NCBI GenBank assembly: GCA_009996515.1
Contig: JAACZV010000006.1
Location: forward strand, 86,141-150,140
Direction of reading: 5' to 3'
From: Comamonadaceae bacterium
Lineage (GTDB): Bacteria; Pseudomonadota; Gammaproteobacteria; Burkholderiales; Burkholderiaceae_C
Length of the DNA stretch: 64,000 bases
A program made the translations under genes and the position numbers. Position 1 is the stretch's first letter, and every line of letters starts with the position of its first letter. Below are positions 55,088 through 62,654 of this stretch, piece by piece. Below the pieces are notes generated by a model, which did no database searches, was not told the DNA's origin, and saw nothing but the letters and a program-made list of their open reading frames with translations.

Positions 55088-56529
55088 GTCACAGCAAGAA
55101 GAGAGCCGTCATGGTGCTGGGCACCACCAGCGGCGCGGGCAAGAGCTGGCTGGCCACGGCGCTGTGCCGCTGGTATGCGCGCCAAGGCCTGACCGTGGCG
55201 CCGTTCAAGGCGCAGAACATGAGCAACAACGCGCGCGTGGTGCCGGGCTTGAATGGCAGCATGGGCGAGATCGGCAGCGCCCAGTATTTCCAGGCCCTGG
55301 CCGCGCGCCGCCTGCCCGAGGTGCGCATGAACCCGGTGCTGCTCAAGCCCGAGGCCGACACGCAGAGCCAGGTGGTGGTGCTGGGCGAGGTGGACGCGGC
55401 GCTGTCGATCCTGCCCTGGCGCGAACGCAGCGCCGCGCTGTGGCCGCGCGCCGAGGCCGCGCTGCACGAGCTGATGGCCGAGAACGACGTGGTCGTCATC
55501 GAGGGCGCGGGCTCGCCGGCCGAGATCAACCTGGCGGCCAGCGACTATGTGAACCTGGGCACCGCACGCGCGTCGCGGGCCGCCTGTCTTCTCGTCACCG
55601 ACATCGACCGCGGCGGCGCCTTCGCCCACCTGTATGGCACCCACCAGCTGATGCCGGCGGACGTGCGCGCACAGCTGAAGGGCTTTGTGCTGAACCGCTT
55701 CCGCGGCGACGCGGGCCTGCTGTCGCCCGGCCCCGAGCAGCTGCAGGCGCTGACCGGCGTGCCCACCCTTGCGACGCTGCCCATGTGGCGCGGCCACGGG
55801 CTGCCGGAAGAAGACGGTGTGTTTGATGACGGCGCCACCGGCAGCGGCCTGCACATCGCCGTCGTCGCCTACCCGCGCCTGTCCAACCTCGACGAATTCC
55901 AGCCGCTGCGCCAGTTGCCTGGCGTGCGCCTGTCCTGGGCGCGCACGCCGCAAGACCTGGCCGGCGCGGACTGGATCATCCTGCCCGGCTCCAAGTCCAC
56001 CGCGGCCGACCTGGCCTGGCTGCGCGCGCAGAAGCTGGACGCGGCCATCAACGCCCACCGCGGCCCCATCCTGGGCATCTGCGGCGGCCTGCAGATGCTG
56101 GGCGAGGCCCTCATCGACACCGAGGGCGTGGACGGCAACGCGCCGGGCCTGGGGCTGCTGCCGCTGGTGACGGTGTTCGCGCGCGACAAGCTGCTGCTGG
56201 ACACCGCCGTGCGCTTCGACATGCTGGACGGCCCCTGGCGCCCGCTGTCCGAGCTGAGCGCCCGCGGCTACGAGATCCGCCACGGCCGCACGCGCGCCCA
56301 TCCTGCCTTCGAGCCGCCGCGCGTCGCGCTGCGCAACGGCGCGGGCGAGGCCATAGGCTGGCAGGCGGGCCGGGTGTTGGGTCTCTACGCCCATGGCCTG
56401 TTCGAGCAGCCCGCCGTGCTGCAGGCGCTGTTCGGCCGCGCCGTGCAGCCGCTGGACCAGGTCTTCGACGGCCTGGCCGACTTCATCGACCTCCATTTCA
56501 AGCCCGGCACGCTGGCCGGCCTGCTCTGA
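55084..56529 (+). CDS. cobQ: cobyric acid synthase
   Basis: A 481-residue amidotransferase that amidates the remaining four carboxylates. The P-loop [10 protein letters not shown] is followed by the hallmark [13 protein letters not shown]. The glutaminase Cys is about 333 in [11 protein letters not shown]. It starts with GTG 55084 in the cobC stop (GTGA). Its stop shares one base with cobT. Confidence 0.95.
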   Translation: MSHSKKRAVMVLGTTSGAGKSWLATALCRWYARQGLTVAPFKAQNMSNNARVVPGLNGSMGEIGSAQYFQALAARRLPEVRMNPVLLKPEADTQSQVVVLGEVDAALSILPWRERSAALWPRAEAALHELMAENDVVVIEGAGSPAEINLAASDYVNLGTARASRAACLLVTDIDRGGAFAHLYGTHQLMPADVRAQLKGFVLNRFRGDAGLLSPGPEQLQALTGVPTLATLPMWRGHGLPEEDGVFDDGATGSGLHIAVVAYPRLSNLDEFQPLRQLPGVRLSWARTPQDLAGADWIILPGSKSTAADLAWLRAQKLDAAINAHRGPILGICGGLQMLGEALIDTEGVDGNAPGLGLLPLVTVFARDKLLLDTAVRFDMLDGPWRPLSELSARGYEIRHGRTRAHPAFEPPRVALRNGAGEAIGWQAGRVLGLYAHGLFEQPAVLQALFGRAVQPLDQVFDGLADFIDLHFKPGTLAGLL

Positions 56530-57566
56530 TGAACGATCTACTTCCCCACATCGCGCCGCTGGACCAGCCCGGGCTGGCCGAGGCGCTGCAGCGGCGCATC
56601 GACACCAAGACCAAGCCGCTGGGCGCGCTGGGCCAACTGGAGGCGCTGATGCTGCGGCTGGGCCTGATCCTGGGCAGCGAGACGCCGCGGCTGGAGCAGC
56701 CGCAGCTGCTGGTGTTCGCCGGCGACCATGGGCTGACGGCGCAGGGCGTGTCGGCCTACCCCAGCGAGGTGAGCTGGCAGATGGTGGAGAACTTCCTGGC
56801 CGGCGGCGCGGCCGTCAGCGTGCTGGCGCGCCAGCACGGCCTCGCGCTGCACGTCGTCGATGCCGGCGTGGCGCATGACTTCGCGCCGCGCACCGGACTC
56901 ATCGCCCGCAAGATCGCGCCCGGCACCGCCGACAGCTCGCTGGGCCCGGCGATGACGCGCGCCCAATGCGAGGCCGCGCTGCGGGCCGGCCGCGAGGTGA
57001 TGCGCTCGCTGCCCGGCAATGCGCTGCTGCTGGGCGAGATGGGCATAGGCAACAGCTCGGCCGCGGCGCTGCTGCTGGCACGCCTCACCGGCGCGCCGCT
57101 GGCCGACTGCGTGGGCCGCGGCACCGGCCTGGACGACGCCGGCCTGGCGCGCAAGACGGCCGTGCTGGAACGCGTGCTGGCGCTGCACGCCGACGTGCAG
57201 GAACCGCTGGACGTGCTGGCCGCGATGGGCGGCTTCGAGATCGCGATGATGGCCGGCGCCGTGCTGGAGGCCGCCGCGCAGCGCCGCGTCATCGTCGTGG
57301 ACGGCTTCATCACGGGCAGCGCGGTGCTGGTCGCGTCGCGGCTGGCGCCGGCGCTGCTGCAGCGCTGCGTGTTCTCGCACTGCTCGGCCGAACCCGGCCA
57401 CCAGCGCATGCTGGCCGCGCTGGGCGCCCGCCCGCTGCTGGACCTGGGGCTGCGCCTGGGCGAGGGCTCCGGTGCGGCGCTGGCCTGGCCGCTGCTGGTG
57501 TCGGCCTGCGACCTGCTGCGCGACATGGCCAGCTTCGAGGCGGCGGGGGTGAGCGGGAAGGCTTGA
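56529..57566 (+). CDS. cobT: nicotinate-nucleotide-dimethylbenzimidazole phosphoribosyltransferase
   Basis: A 345-residue enzyme making alpha-ribazole phosphate. [31 protein letters not shown] and [12 protein letters not shown] are signatures. The catalytic Glu is about 312 in LGEGSGAA. It is the last gene before the operon is interrupted. Its 3' end is duplicated, in diverged form, at 59011-59095. Confidence 0.95.
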   Translation: MNDLLPHIAPLDQPGLAEALQRRIDTKTKPLGALGQLEALMLRLGLILGSETPRLEQPQLLVFAGDHGLTAQGVSAYPSEVSWQMVENFLAGGAAVSVLARQHGLALHVVDAGVAHDFAPRTGLIARKIAPGTADSSLGPAMTRAQCEAALRAGREVMRSLPGNALLLGEMGIGNSSAAALLLARLTGAPLADCVGRGTGLDDAGLARKTAVLERVLALHADVQEPLDVLAAMGGFEIAMMAGAVLEAAAQRRVIVVDGFITGSAVLVASRLAPALLQRCVFSHCSAEPGHQRMLAALGARPLLDLGLRLGEGSGAALAWPLLVSACDLLRDMASFEAAGVSGKA

Positions 57567-57716
57567 GGTTCGACGGCAGGGCCCAACCGCAGCTGCGGAG
57601 GGGCTGCCGCTTTTGCCGATGTTTTGTTGGCATAGTCGCGTGGTGGCACGCACTCGCGACGGCGGCTCCAGGTGTTATGTAGCAGTGGCTGTCGCCCTAT
57701 AACAAGTTAGGCCCCA
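57476..57716 (+). repeat. direct repeat copy 1: cobT tail plus attI-like site
   Basis: About 240 bp covering the last 90 bases of cobT, the 104-base spacer and the attI-like site. It matches 59011-59245 at roughly nine positions in ten. This is the functional copy for cobT. 57567-57670 holds no gene and no trace of an integron integrase start. Confidence 0.85.
57671..57712 (+). other. attI-like integron recombination site, copy 1
   Basis: GTGTTATGTAGCAG, then GTCGCCCTATAACAA and the core GTTAGGC (57706-57712). The plan is that of attI1 of class 1 integrons (GATGTTACGCAGCAG...GTCGCCCTAAAACAAAGTTAGGC in parts). Crossover would be after the G at 57706; the first cassette ORF begins 11 bp later. 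The resemblance is from memory of attI1, not from alignment. Confidence 0.7.
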
Positions 57717-57998
57717 ATGATCGATTCTCGCGAGCGCGCACTGGTTGGTAAGTGGGCAGTCCGAGGGTTTGCGCCCGAGGCTGACGGCACGTGTCGCAGG
57801 ATCGAAGCATTGATCTCGAATCATCTGGTGGAGGTGGCTCGATCAAAAGATGGCTGGTCAAGACTCTTCCGAGATCCGTTGGACGGTCGGCTTTGGGAGT
57901 TCACCTATCCGCAAAGTGAGTTGCACGGCGGAGGCCCACCAGCTTTACTCTGTATCGAATCCGCACATGCCCAAGTTGCTTATGGGTATGGGCCCTAG
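57717..57998 (+). CDS. Imm27-like small protein (cassette ORF 1)
   Basis: A 93-residue soluble protein. ALVGKWAV near the start, CRRIEALISNHLVEV, and then LFRDPLDGRLWEFTYPQSEL with HGGGPP resemble the Imm27 family of immunity proteins against polymorphic toxins. Assignment is by recall. The ATG lies 11 bp after the attI-like core, as for a first cassette. No toxin gene is present. Confidence 0.7.
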   Translation: MIDSRERALVGKWAVRGFAPEADGTCRRIEALISNHLVEVARSKDGWSRLFRDPLDGRLWEFTYPQSELHGGGPPALLCIESAHAQVAYGYGP

Positions 57999-58022
57999 CT
58001 ACTTTCTCAAGCGTTGAAGCGC

Positions 58023-58250
58023 ATGGACAACGACTCGCTCACTTCGGCAGAGGCCTACTTGGCCATGTACGCGTTCCTGTCGAAGCAATACGACTTGGGT
58101 TGCGAAGAGCTTGGCGCGATCCTCGGTTCGATGTCGCTCTTGCCGGACGGCGCAGCCGCCGATCCTGCGCTTGATCGGGATTGGAGCGAGGCGGTATCGG
58201 CGGCAAAGGCAGGCCGTGTAGACGCTAGGCTTCAGTTGGGCGAACGCTAG
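58023..58250 (+). CDS. small acidic protein, immunity-like (cassette ORF 2)
   Basis: A 75-residue protein: LTSAEAYLAMYAFLSKQYDLG, then LGAILGSMSLLPDGAAADPAL. This pattern recalls small uncharacterised proteins found beside contact-dependent toxins, but I cannot name the family. It lies 24 bp after ORF 1 with no attC between, so both may share a cassette. TTG 58014 is another possible start. Its stop lies just beyond a GTTGGGC core-like motif. Confidence 0.6.
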   Translation: MDNDSLTSAEAYLAMYAFLSKQYDLGCEELGAILGSMSLLPDGAAADPALDRDWSEAVSAAKAGRVDARLQLGER

Positions 58251-58421
58251 GCAGCATGACAGGTCAGCCCCTTTGCCGCATGTGCTTCAACCCTCTGCTG
58301 CGCCGTCCGCTTGGGCTGAGCCGGCAGGGCCGCTGCGGCAGGTCGCGCCAGGCCCGCCCTGGTCCGCCCGGTCGGATACTGCCCGACGCAGCAAGCCTGC
58401 GTGCTCTCCCGTTCGCCCAAC
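58235..58421 (+). repeat. 12-bp inverted repeat with core-site-like ends
   Basis: GTTGGGCGAACG (58235-58246) and its exact reverse complement CGTTCGCCCAAC (58410-58421). Both contain integron core motifs (GTTGGGC / GCCCAAC), in the order R' then R''. They may mark the edges of a decayed cassette. The 160 bp between them hold no gene. Confidence 0.5.
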
Positions 58422-58442
58422 ATCAAACCCAAGCTCCGTCGC

Positions 58443-58901
58443 ATGCATGCACTCGAACTGCGAATTCCGCCCTTGATGTTGGTGCTCGCCTTCGCAAGCG
58501 CGATGGCGGTCGTCGCGTACGCCGTGCCGGCTGCGGTCGCGGTTCCGTGGCGGGTTGCTCTGGCCGTCGCGCTGGTTCTTGCTGGCGCCGCGGTGGCCCT
58601 GGCCGGCGTCGTTGCCTTCCGCAAGCACAGGACCACGGTCAACCCGTTCACGCCCGAACAGTCGTCTTCACTCGTCTCGACGGGCATTTATCGATTCAGC
58701 CGCAACCCCATGTATCTGGGCTTTCTGCTCGCGCTCGCCGGGATTTCCGTCTTCCTCGCCAACTGGGCTTCTGCACTGCTGATCCCGGTGTTCGTCGCGT
58801 ACATGAACCGGGTTCAGATCCAGCCCGAGGAGCGCGCGCTCAAGCAGCGATTCGGTCAGGAGTTCGCGACTTACTCCGCCACCGTCAGGCGTTGGCTGTA
58901 G
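58443..58901 (+). CDS. isoprenylcysteine carboxyl methyltransferase-family membrane protein (cassette ORF 3)
   Basis: A 152-residue protein with about four membrane segments. The conserved core TTVNPFTPEQSSSLVSTGIY, then RFSRNPMYLGFLL, and EERALKQRFGQEFATYSATVRRWL at the C-terminus, is that of the ICMT/PEMT-like family. Bacterial members methylate unknown small molecules or lipids. ATG 58443 and the in-frame ATG 58401 are both possible; the shorter fits the hydrophobic start. No attC follows directly; the duplicated cobT tail does. Confidence 0.82.
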   Translation: MHALELRIPPLMLVLAFASAMAVVAYAVPAAVAVPWRVALAVALVLAGAAVALAGVVAFRKHRTTVNPFTPEQSSSLVSTGIYRFSRNPMYLGFLLALAGISVFLANWASALLIPVFVAYMNRVQIQPEERALKQRFGQEFATYSATVRRWL

Positions 58902-59010
58902 GAGTGCCGCGCCACCCCTCGCAGCAAAGACCTGATCCATGGTGGCCGGCCGAGGGGAGCACCGGCTGGCGCGCCGCACGAGCTATTTCGTATCGGTCGG
59001 CGCTCGGGCG

Positions 59011-59245
59011 CCGCGCTGGCCTGGCCGCTGCTGGTGTCGGCCGGCTGCGCGACATGGCGAGCTTTGAGGCGGCTGGGGTGAGCGGGAAGGGCTGAGATTC
59101 GACGGTCGGGGCCCAACCGCAGCTGACTAGGGGCTGCCGCTTTTGCCGATGTTTTATTGGCATAGTCGCGTGGTGACAGACACTTGCGACGGCGGCTCCG
59201 GTGTTATGCAGCAGTTGCTGTCGCCCTATAACAAGTTAGGCCTCG
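59011..59245 (+). repeat. direct repeat copy 2: broken cobT tail plus attI-like site
   Basis: The second copy of 57476-57716. The cobT part is damaged (8 bases are missing near 59042, shifting the frame) and has no cobT in front. The region 58902-59260 has no gene; this repeat accounts for most of it. Confidence 0.85.
59201..59241 (+). other. attI-like integron recombination site, copy 2
   Basis: GTGTTATGCAGCAG, GTCGCCCTATAACAA and core GTTAGGC (59235-59241). It is nearly identical to copy 1; the differences lie mainly in the middle. A cassette ORF begins 20 bp downstream. Confidence 0.7.
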
Positions 59246-59260
59246 CAGGGAAGATCGCGA

Positions 59261-59728
59261 ATGTTCGACCGACTCTTAGCAGCGATTACGGACCTGCCTG
59301 TAATCATTCAGGGTGCACTTGGATCGGCCCTGTTCGCGCTGGTCATGTACTTCGGGCAGCGTGTGGCTGCGCGCTTGCAAGAGCAGTGGTCCTCTCATTC
59401 ACGATCAAGGCGGCATACCTATCTGATCGAACAGAAAGTCAAGCTGGGAATCTTCGTCGCTCAGGACAACGCGGAGATGGTTGCTTGCATCTCTCTGCTT
59501 GCGTATCGAGCGCTGCGAGCTGTCGTGAAGGCAATGATCTGGCTGGTCTTGGGGCTACTCGGCGGTTCATTCATGACAGTGTTGGGTGCGGCAGGTTTTC
59601 TGGGTGCAGCCTATTACCTGTTTTCCGCGCTTGCGACACTCAGCCCACCTAAGAAGCAGGGCGATGACTACAAGGCCAAATGGGAGAGGGCCAATGAAGA
59701 GCTCAAGCGCTTCGAATCTGAGGCCTGA
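59261..59728 (+). CDS. small membrane protein (cassette ORF 4)
   Basis: A 155-residue protein with membrane segments at about residues 14-32 (VIIQGALGSALFALVMYFG) and 92-125 (IWLVLGLLGGSFMTVLGAAG). The tail is basic and helical (YKAKWERANEELKRFE). ATG 59261 follows CAGGGAAG. Unknown function. Its stop lies within the R'' end of the next attC, the normal cassette layout. Confidence 0.7.
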   Translation: MFDRLLAAITDLPVIIQGALGSALFALVMYFGQRVAARLQEQWSSHSRSRRHTYLIEQKVKLGIFVAQDNAEMVACISLLAYRALRAVVKAMIWLVLGLLGGSFMTVLGAAGFLGAAYYLFSALATLSPPKKQGDDYKAKWERANEELKRFESEA

Positions 59729-59791
59729 CCAGTCGCTCGAGCCGACTCGCGTCGGCAAGCCGCCGCTCGCGGCTCAGCTTCAACGTTGGGC
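59723..59791 (+). other. attC site 1
   Basis: R'' GCCTGAC (59723-59729) and R' GTTGGGC (59785-59791), 69 bp. GAGCCG and CGGCTC in the interior can pair, giving the folded single-strand form. AGCTTCAACGTTGGGC at its end is typical of this attC type. Confidence 0.75.
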
Positions 59792-59803
59792 AGCATAGAA
59801 GTC

Positions 59804-60241
59804 ATGCATCCTGCCGCTACCGCACTTCTCTCGATCCTAGGCGTCATTGTCGGGGCCGCCCTGCAATGGTGGTTCGCGCGCCGTGGTAATGAGCACAAGC
59901 AATTGCTTGAGCTTCGTAGCAAGGCATATGCGGACTTCTTTGAGTCCACCGCGCAGTTGGTTTCTGCGCGTCGTCTCGGGAAGACGGAACACGAGGCGGA
60001 ACTGCTCGGAAAACTCACCGATGCCAAGGCGCGGATTTGTATCTACGGCGAGGAGGCTGTAATTCTCGAACTCGCGGAGTTCTGGTCTGCGGGTGCTTCT
60101 TTCGAGACAGAGTCAGGCATCCTTTCTTTCACGCGGTTTTGCATGAATGTCCGTCGCTCGCTTGGCATGCCTTCACAGCCGTCGTTGGGCAGCGAAGTCT
60201 CATCGCTCCTTTTTGGTGTTGTTCCAAAGGGGCGCAAGTAG
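59804..60241 (+). CDS. membrane-anchored protein (cassette ORF 5)
   Basis: A 145-residue protein with one N-terminal membrane segment (ALLSILGVIVGAALQWWFA) and a soluble helical domain (ELRSKAYADFFESTAQLVSARR, then KTEHEAELLGKLTDAKARI). Such short proteins with a single anchor and a DFFESTAQ-like motif are common cassette and island genes of unknown role. The ATG is 12 bp after the attC core. Confidence 0.68.
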   Translation: MHPAATALLSILGVIVGAALQWWFARRGNEHKQLLELRSKAYADFFESTAQLVSARRLGKTEHEAELLGKLTDAKARICIYGEEAVILELAEFWSAGASFETESGILSFTRFCMNVRRSLGMPSQPSLGSEVSSLLFGVVPKGRK

Positions 60242-60254
60242 TGAAATTCATGCG

Positions 60255-60311
60255 ACCCAACTGGGCATTGCAGCGGACGGCCTCGCCGCCCGCTGAGCTT
60301 GAACGTTAGAC
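60255..60311 (+). other. attC site 2
   Basis: R'' ACCCAAC (60255-60261) and R' GTTAGAC (60305-60311), 57 bp. CAGCGGACG pairs with CGCCCGCTG with one mismatch. GAGCTTGAACGTTAGAC closes it. The next ATG is at the first base after the core. Confidence 0.82.
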
Positions 60312-60710
60312 ATGCCCACATCCGAGATGCTCATGCGCTCATTCGTCTTGGCATTGACCGTTGCAGCGGCACTGGCCGGATGCTCGCGTGTCGAGGAAGC
60401 TCAGCCCACGGACTGGTCATCGTTGGGGCTTCAAGGCAAGACCATGGACCTAATTGACGATTCGAAGATTGAGTCCTATAGGTTCAGCGAACAAGGTCTC
60501 GTTGCGGCGACCTTTGGGACCAAGGGCGGCGCTGTTGCTGCGCCGCTCTTCTATTGGCGGGTCGAAGGCCAGGCGCTGGTCATCTCGGAGGCACCCGGTC
60601 AGCAAGGGGTCGAGGAGTTGACGACGCCAAAGATTCAACGGGACGTTGTCAGTGCCAAGCGCAAGTCGGGAGCCAGCGTTCAATACCGATTGGCAAAGTC
60701 CAATGTCTAA
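60312..60710 (+). CDS. lipoprotein (cassette ORF 6)
   Basis: A 132-residue predicted lipoprotein. The signal (MRSFVLALTVAAALAGC if started at 60333) ends in a lipobox, and a beta-rich domain follows (KTMDLIDDSKIESYRFSEQG). ATG 60312, 60327 and 60333 are all in frame; the last gives the cleanest signal. Unknown function. Its stop is in the R'' of the next attC. Confidence 0.7.
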   Translation: MPTSEMLMRSFVLALTVAAALAGCSRVEEAQPTDWSSLGLQGKTMDLIDDSKIESYRFSEQGLVAATFGTKGGAVAAPLFYWRVEGQALVISEAPGQQGVEELTTPKIQRDVVSAKRKSGASVQYRLAKSNV

Positions 60711-60761
60711 CCTTCTGCTGCATCGCACGGCTACGCTGACCGCTTAGCTTAAACGTTAGCC
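60705..60761 (+). other. attC site 3
   Basis: R'' GTCTAAC (60705-60711) and R' GTTAGCC (60755-60761), 57 bp. The interior is CTGCTGCATCGCACGG...CCGCTTAGCTTAAAC. The gene stop TAA is part of R'', as in classical cassettes. Confidence 0.82.
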
Positions 60762-60825
60762 CGCATGCAAGACGATCAGTAGACTTCGACGTCCAAGCTC
60801 AAAACAATCACGGGAGGAAATGTCC

Positions 60826-61086
60826 ATGAACTTCAGCCTGGGAACTCTTGTCTCGCTGGCGGGTTTCGTTGTCCTGCTCATCGTCGCGCTCTTGCTGCTC
60901 CGGGCCGTGCTGACTGCATTTCAGCCCGAGCCCGGTGAGGTTGAGCGCTCTTGGAAGTTTCGGACTGTCGTCTATGTCGCACTGAGCCTGGCCGTGCCGC
61001 TTTGGCCGCTCACGTTCCCGCTCTTTCTGCTGCTTGCGCATCGCTCCTACCTTGCTGGTGCGCCGCGAGTCGGCGTCGTTGCCTAG
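60826..61086 (+). CDS. small membrane protein (cassette ORF 7)
   Basis: An 86-residue protein with two membrane segments (LVSLAGFVVLLIVALLLLRAV and VALSLAVPLWPLTFPLFLLLA). GGGAGGA at 60812-60818 suits ATG 60826 better than ATG 60820. Unknown function. It is the last cassette before cobS; its own attC seems degraded. Confidence 0.68.
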   Translation: MNFSLGTLVSLAGFVVLLIVALLLLRAVLTAFQPEPGEVERSWKFRTVVYVALSLAVPLWPLTFPLFLLLAHRSYLAGAPRVGVVA

Positions 61087-61125
61087 ATTCCACCAGCATG
61101 CCGGCTGAGCTGTCGTCTATGGACT
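61081..61125 (+). other. degenerate attC-like sequence
   Basis: GCCTAGA at the gene stop, then CCGGCTGAGCT and a broken core-like GTCTATGGAC. It resembles the ends of the two preceding attC sites but lacks a proper GTTRRRY. The 61087-61308 stretch has no other feature. Confidence 0.35.
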
Positions 61126-61308
61126 CCCCCACGACGACAAAAGCCTGATCGATGAGGACGGGCTGAGAGAAGCAGCTACCGTCGTATATCCGGCATCTGG
61201 TGTGGGATCGTGCTTGTCCCGTGCCGACATGGCCTCTGCGCCACCGCGGCGCCAACGGCTGCAAGCGAACTCCCCGGCCAAGCTCGCCACTCGCCGACAC
61301 TCCCCCGG

Positions 61309-62085
61309 ATGCAGCCCCTGCGCCTCTTCTTCACCGCCGTCCAGTTCCTGACCCGCCTCCCCATCCCGCGCTGGGTGGGCTTCGAGCCGGACTGGCTGGC
61401 CCGCTGCGCGCCCTATTTCGTTCCAGTGGGCGCCCTGGTCGGCATGCTCAGCGGCGCGGTGCTGTGGGGCGCGGCCCAACTGTGGCCGCCGGCCATCGCC
61501 GTGCTGCTGGCCATGGCGGCCGGCGTCTACATCACCGGCGGCTTCCACGAGGACGGCCTGGCCGACACCTGCGACGGCCTGGGCGGTGCGGTCAGCCGCG
61601 ACAAGGCGCTGCTCATCATGAAGGACTCGCGCCTGGGCAGCTATGGCGCGCTGGGCCTGGTGCTGGTGCTGGCGCTGAAGGCCGCGGCGCTGTGGACGCT
61701 GGCCCAGGCCAGCCCCTGGGTGGCCGCGCTGGCGCTGATCTGGGCCCAGGGCATCAGCCGCGCGCTGCCGGTGGCGCTGATGGCCGCCCTGCCCTATGCC
61801 GGCGACCTGGAACATGCCAAGGCCAAGCCGCTGGCCAGCGGCGGCGGCACAGGCGGGCTGGCGCTGACCACGGCCTTCGTGCTGGCGCTGTGCGCGGCGT
61901 TCGCGGCGCTGCGCCCTGCCCTCGTGCCGGCGGTGGCGACGGGCCTGCTGGCCTGCGCGGCCGTGGGCCTGTGGATGCGGCGCTGGCTGCGGCACCGCCT
62001 GGGCGGCTATACCGGCGACACCTTGGGGGCCACGCAGCAGTTCGGCGAGATCGCGCTGCTGCTGGGGCTGCTGGCATGGCGTTGA
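61309..62085 (+). CDS. cobS: adenosylcobinamide-GDP ribazoletransferase (cobalamin synthase)
   Basis: A 258-residue membrane enzyme joining adenosylcobinamide-GDP to alpha-ribazole. FFTAVQFLTRLPIPRWVGFEP opens it and GGFHEDGLADTCDGLGG is the conserved catalytic loop. KDSRLGSYGALGLVL follows. ATG 61309 (MQPLRLFF) was chosen; a GTG at 61210 adds 33 non-conserved residues. It would have followed cobT directly before the cassette array was inserted. It overlaps the next gene by 10 bp. Confidence 0.94.
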   Translation: MQPLRLFFTAVQFLTRLPIPRWVGFEPDWLARCAPYFVPVGALVGMLSGAVLWGAAQLWPPAIAVLLAMAAGVYITGGFHEDGLADTCDGLGGAVSRDKALLIMKDSRLGSYGALGLVLVLALKAAALWTLAQASPWVAALALIWAQGISRALPVALMAALPYAGDLEHAKAKPLASGGGTGGLALTTAFVLALCAAFAALRPALVPAVATGLLACAAVGLWMRRWLRHRLGGYTGDTLGATQQFGEIALLLGLLAWR

Positions 62086-62612
62086 CCGCTTGGCGCCACC
62101 CGCGCCCCGAGGGCGTGGCGGGCCTGTGCGTGGGCGCCGGCAGCAACCCGCCGGTGCACTGGCGCCGCGCCAAGCGGCTGGCGCGCCGCATCCAGGCCCA
62201 TGCGCGCCGGCACCGGCTGGCGCATGAGGTCGTCACCTCGCCGCTGTCGCGTTGCGCCGACGTGGGCGCCTGGCTGGCGCGCTGGGGCTGGCGCCATCGC
62301 GTCGACGCCGGCCTCCTGGAACTGGACTTCGGCGCCTGGGAGGGCCGGCGCTGGGACGACATTGGCGCCGCCGCCGTGAGCGCCTGGACCGACGACTTCC
62401 TGCAGCACCGCCCCGGCGGCGGCGAGAGCCTGGCCGCGCTGCTGGCGCGCTGTGCGGCCTGGCAGGGCGCCGAAGCCCTGGTCGTGAGCCATGGCGGCTG
62501 GATGCTGGCCCGGCGCTGGCAGCTCGAATCGCCGGGCGTGGCGCCGGACGCGGCGCGCTGGCCCGCCCCGCCGCGCTATGGCCAATGCTGGCGGCTGTCA
62601 CCGGGGCTGTAG
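62076..62612 (+). CDS. alpha-ribazole phosphatase-like histidine phosphatase
   Basis: A 178-residue histidine-phosphatase-superfamily protein coupled to cobS. The N-terminus has WRHPRPEG where the family has RHG, with SPLSRC (second-Arg block), ELDFGAWEGRRWDD and VVSHGGW at the expected places. These are the features of CobC (Salmonella naming), which dephosphorylates alpha-ribazole phosphate or cobalamin phosphate. The Pro after the active His is seen in several betaproteobacterial members, so it may still be active. Confidence 0.82.
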   Translation: MALTAWRHPRPEGVAGLCVGAGSNPPVHWRRAKRLARRIQAHARRHRLAHEVVTSPLSRCADVGAWLARWGWRHRVDAGLLELDFGAWEGRRWDDIGAAAVSAWTDDFLQHRPGGGESLAALLARCAAWQGAEALVVSHGGWMLARRWQLESPGVAPDAARWPAPPRYGQCWRLSPGL

Positions 62613-62654
62613 CAAGATGGCGGTTTTTCCGCCCCCTCCCCCGAAGTGATCGCC

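Larger units (their letters stand above)
57706..61130 (+). mobile_element. integron-like gene-cassette array without integrase, splitting the cobalamin operon
   Basis: Two attI-like sites, three clear attC sites and a decayed fourth, with seven small ORFs all on the plus strand and each starting a few bases after a GTTRRRY core where that core is clear. Codon use and GC content vary from ORF to ORF and differ from the cob genes. cobT lies upstream and cobS downstream. No intI gene is in the window, so this is an array of the kind called CALIN or an integron that lost its integrase. Confidence 0.75.

Noticed and set aside
57310..57633. Minus-strand frames starting MP(T/I)KHRQKRQPL at both repeat copies, as integrase starts
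   Set aside because: The shared start merely reflects the duplicated DNA. The products run antisense through cobT and have no recombinase motifs.
57961..58023. attC site between cassette ORFs 1 and 2
   Set aside because: GCGTTGAAGC is only core-like; the fourth variable base does not fit GTTRRRY and there is no partner R'' at a workable distance.
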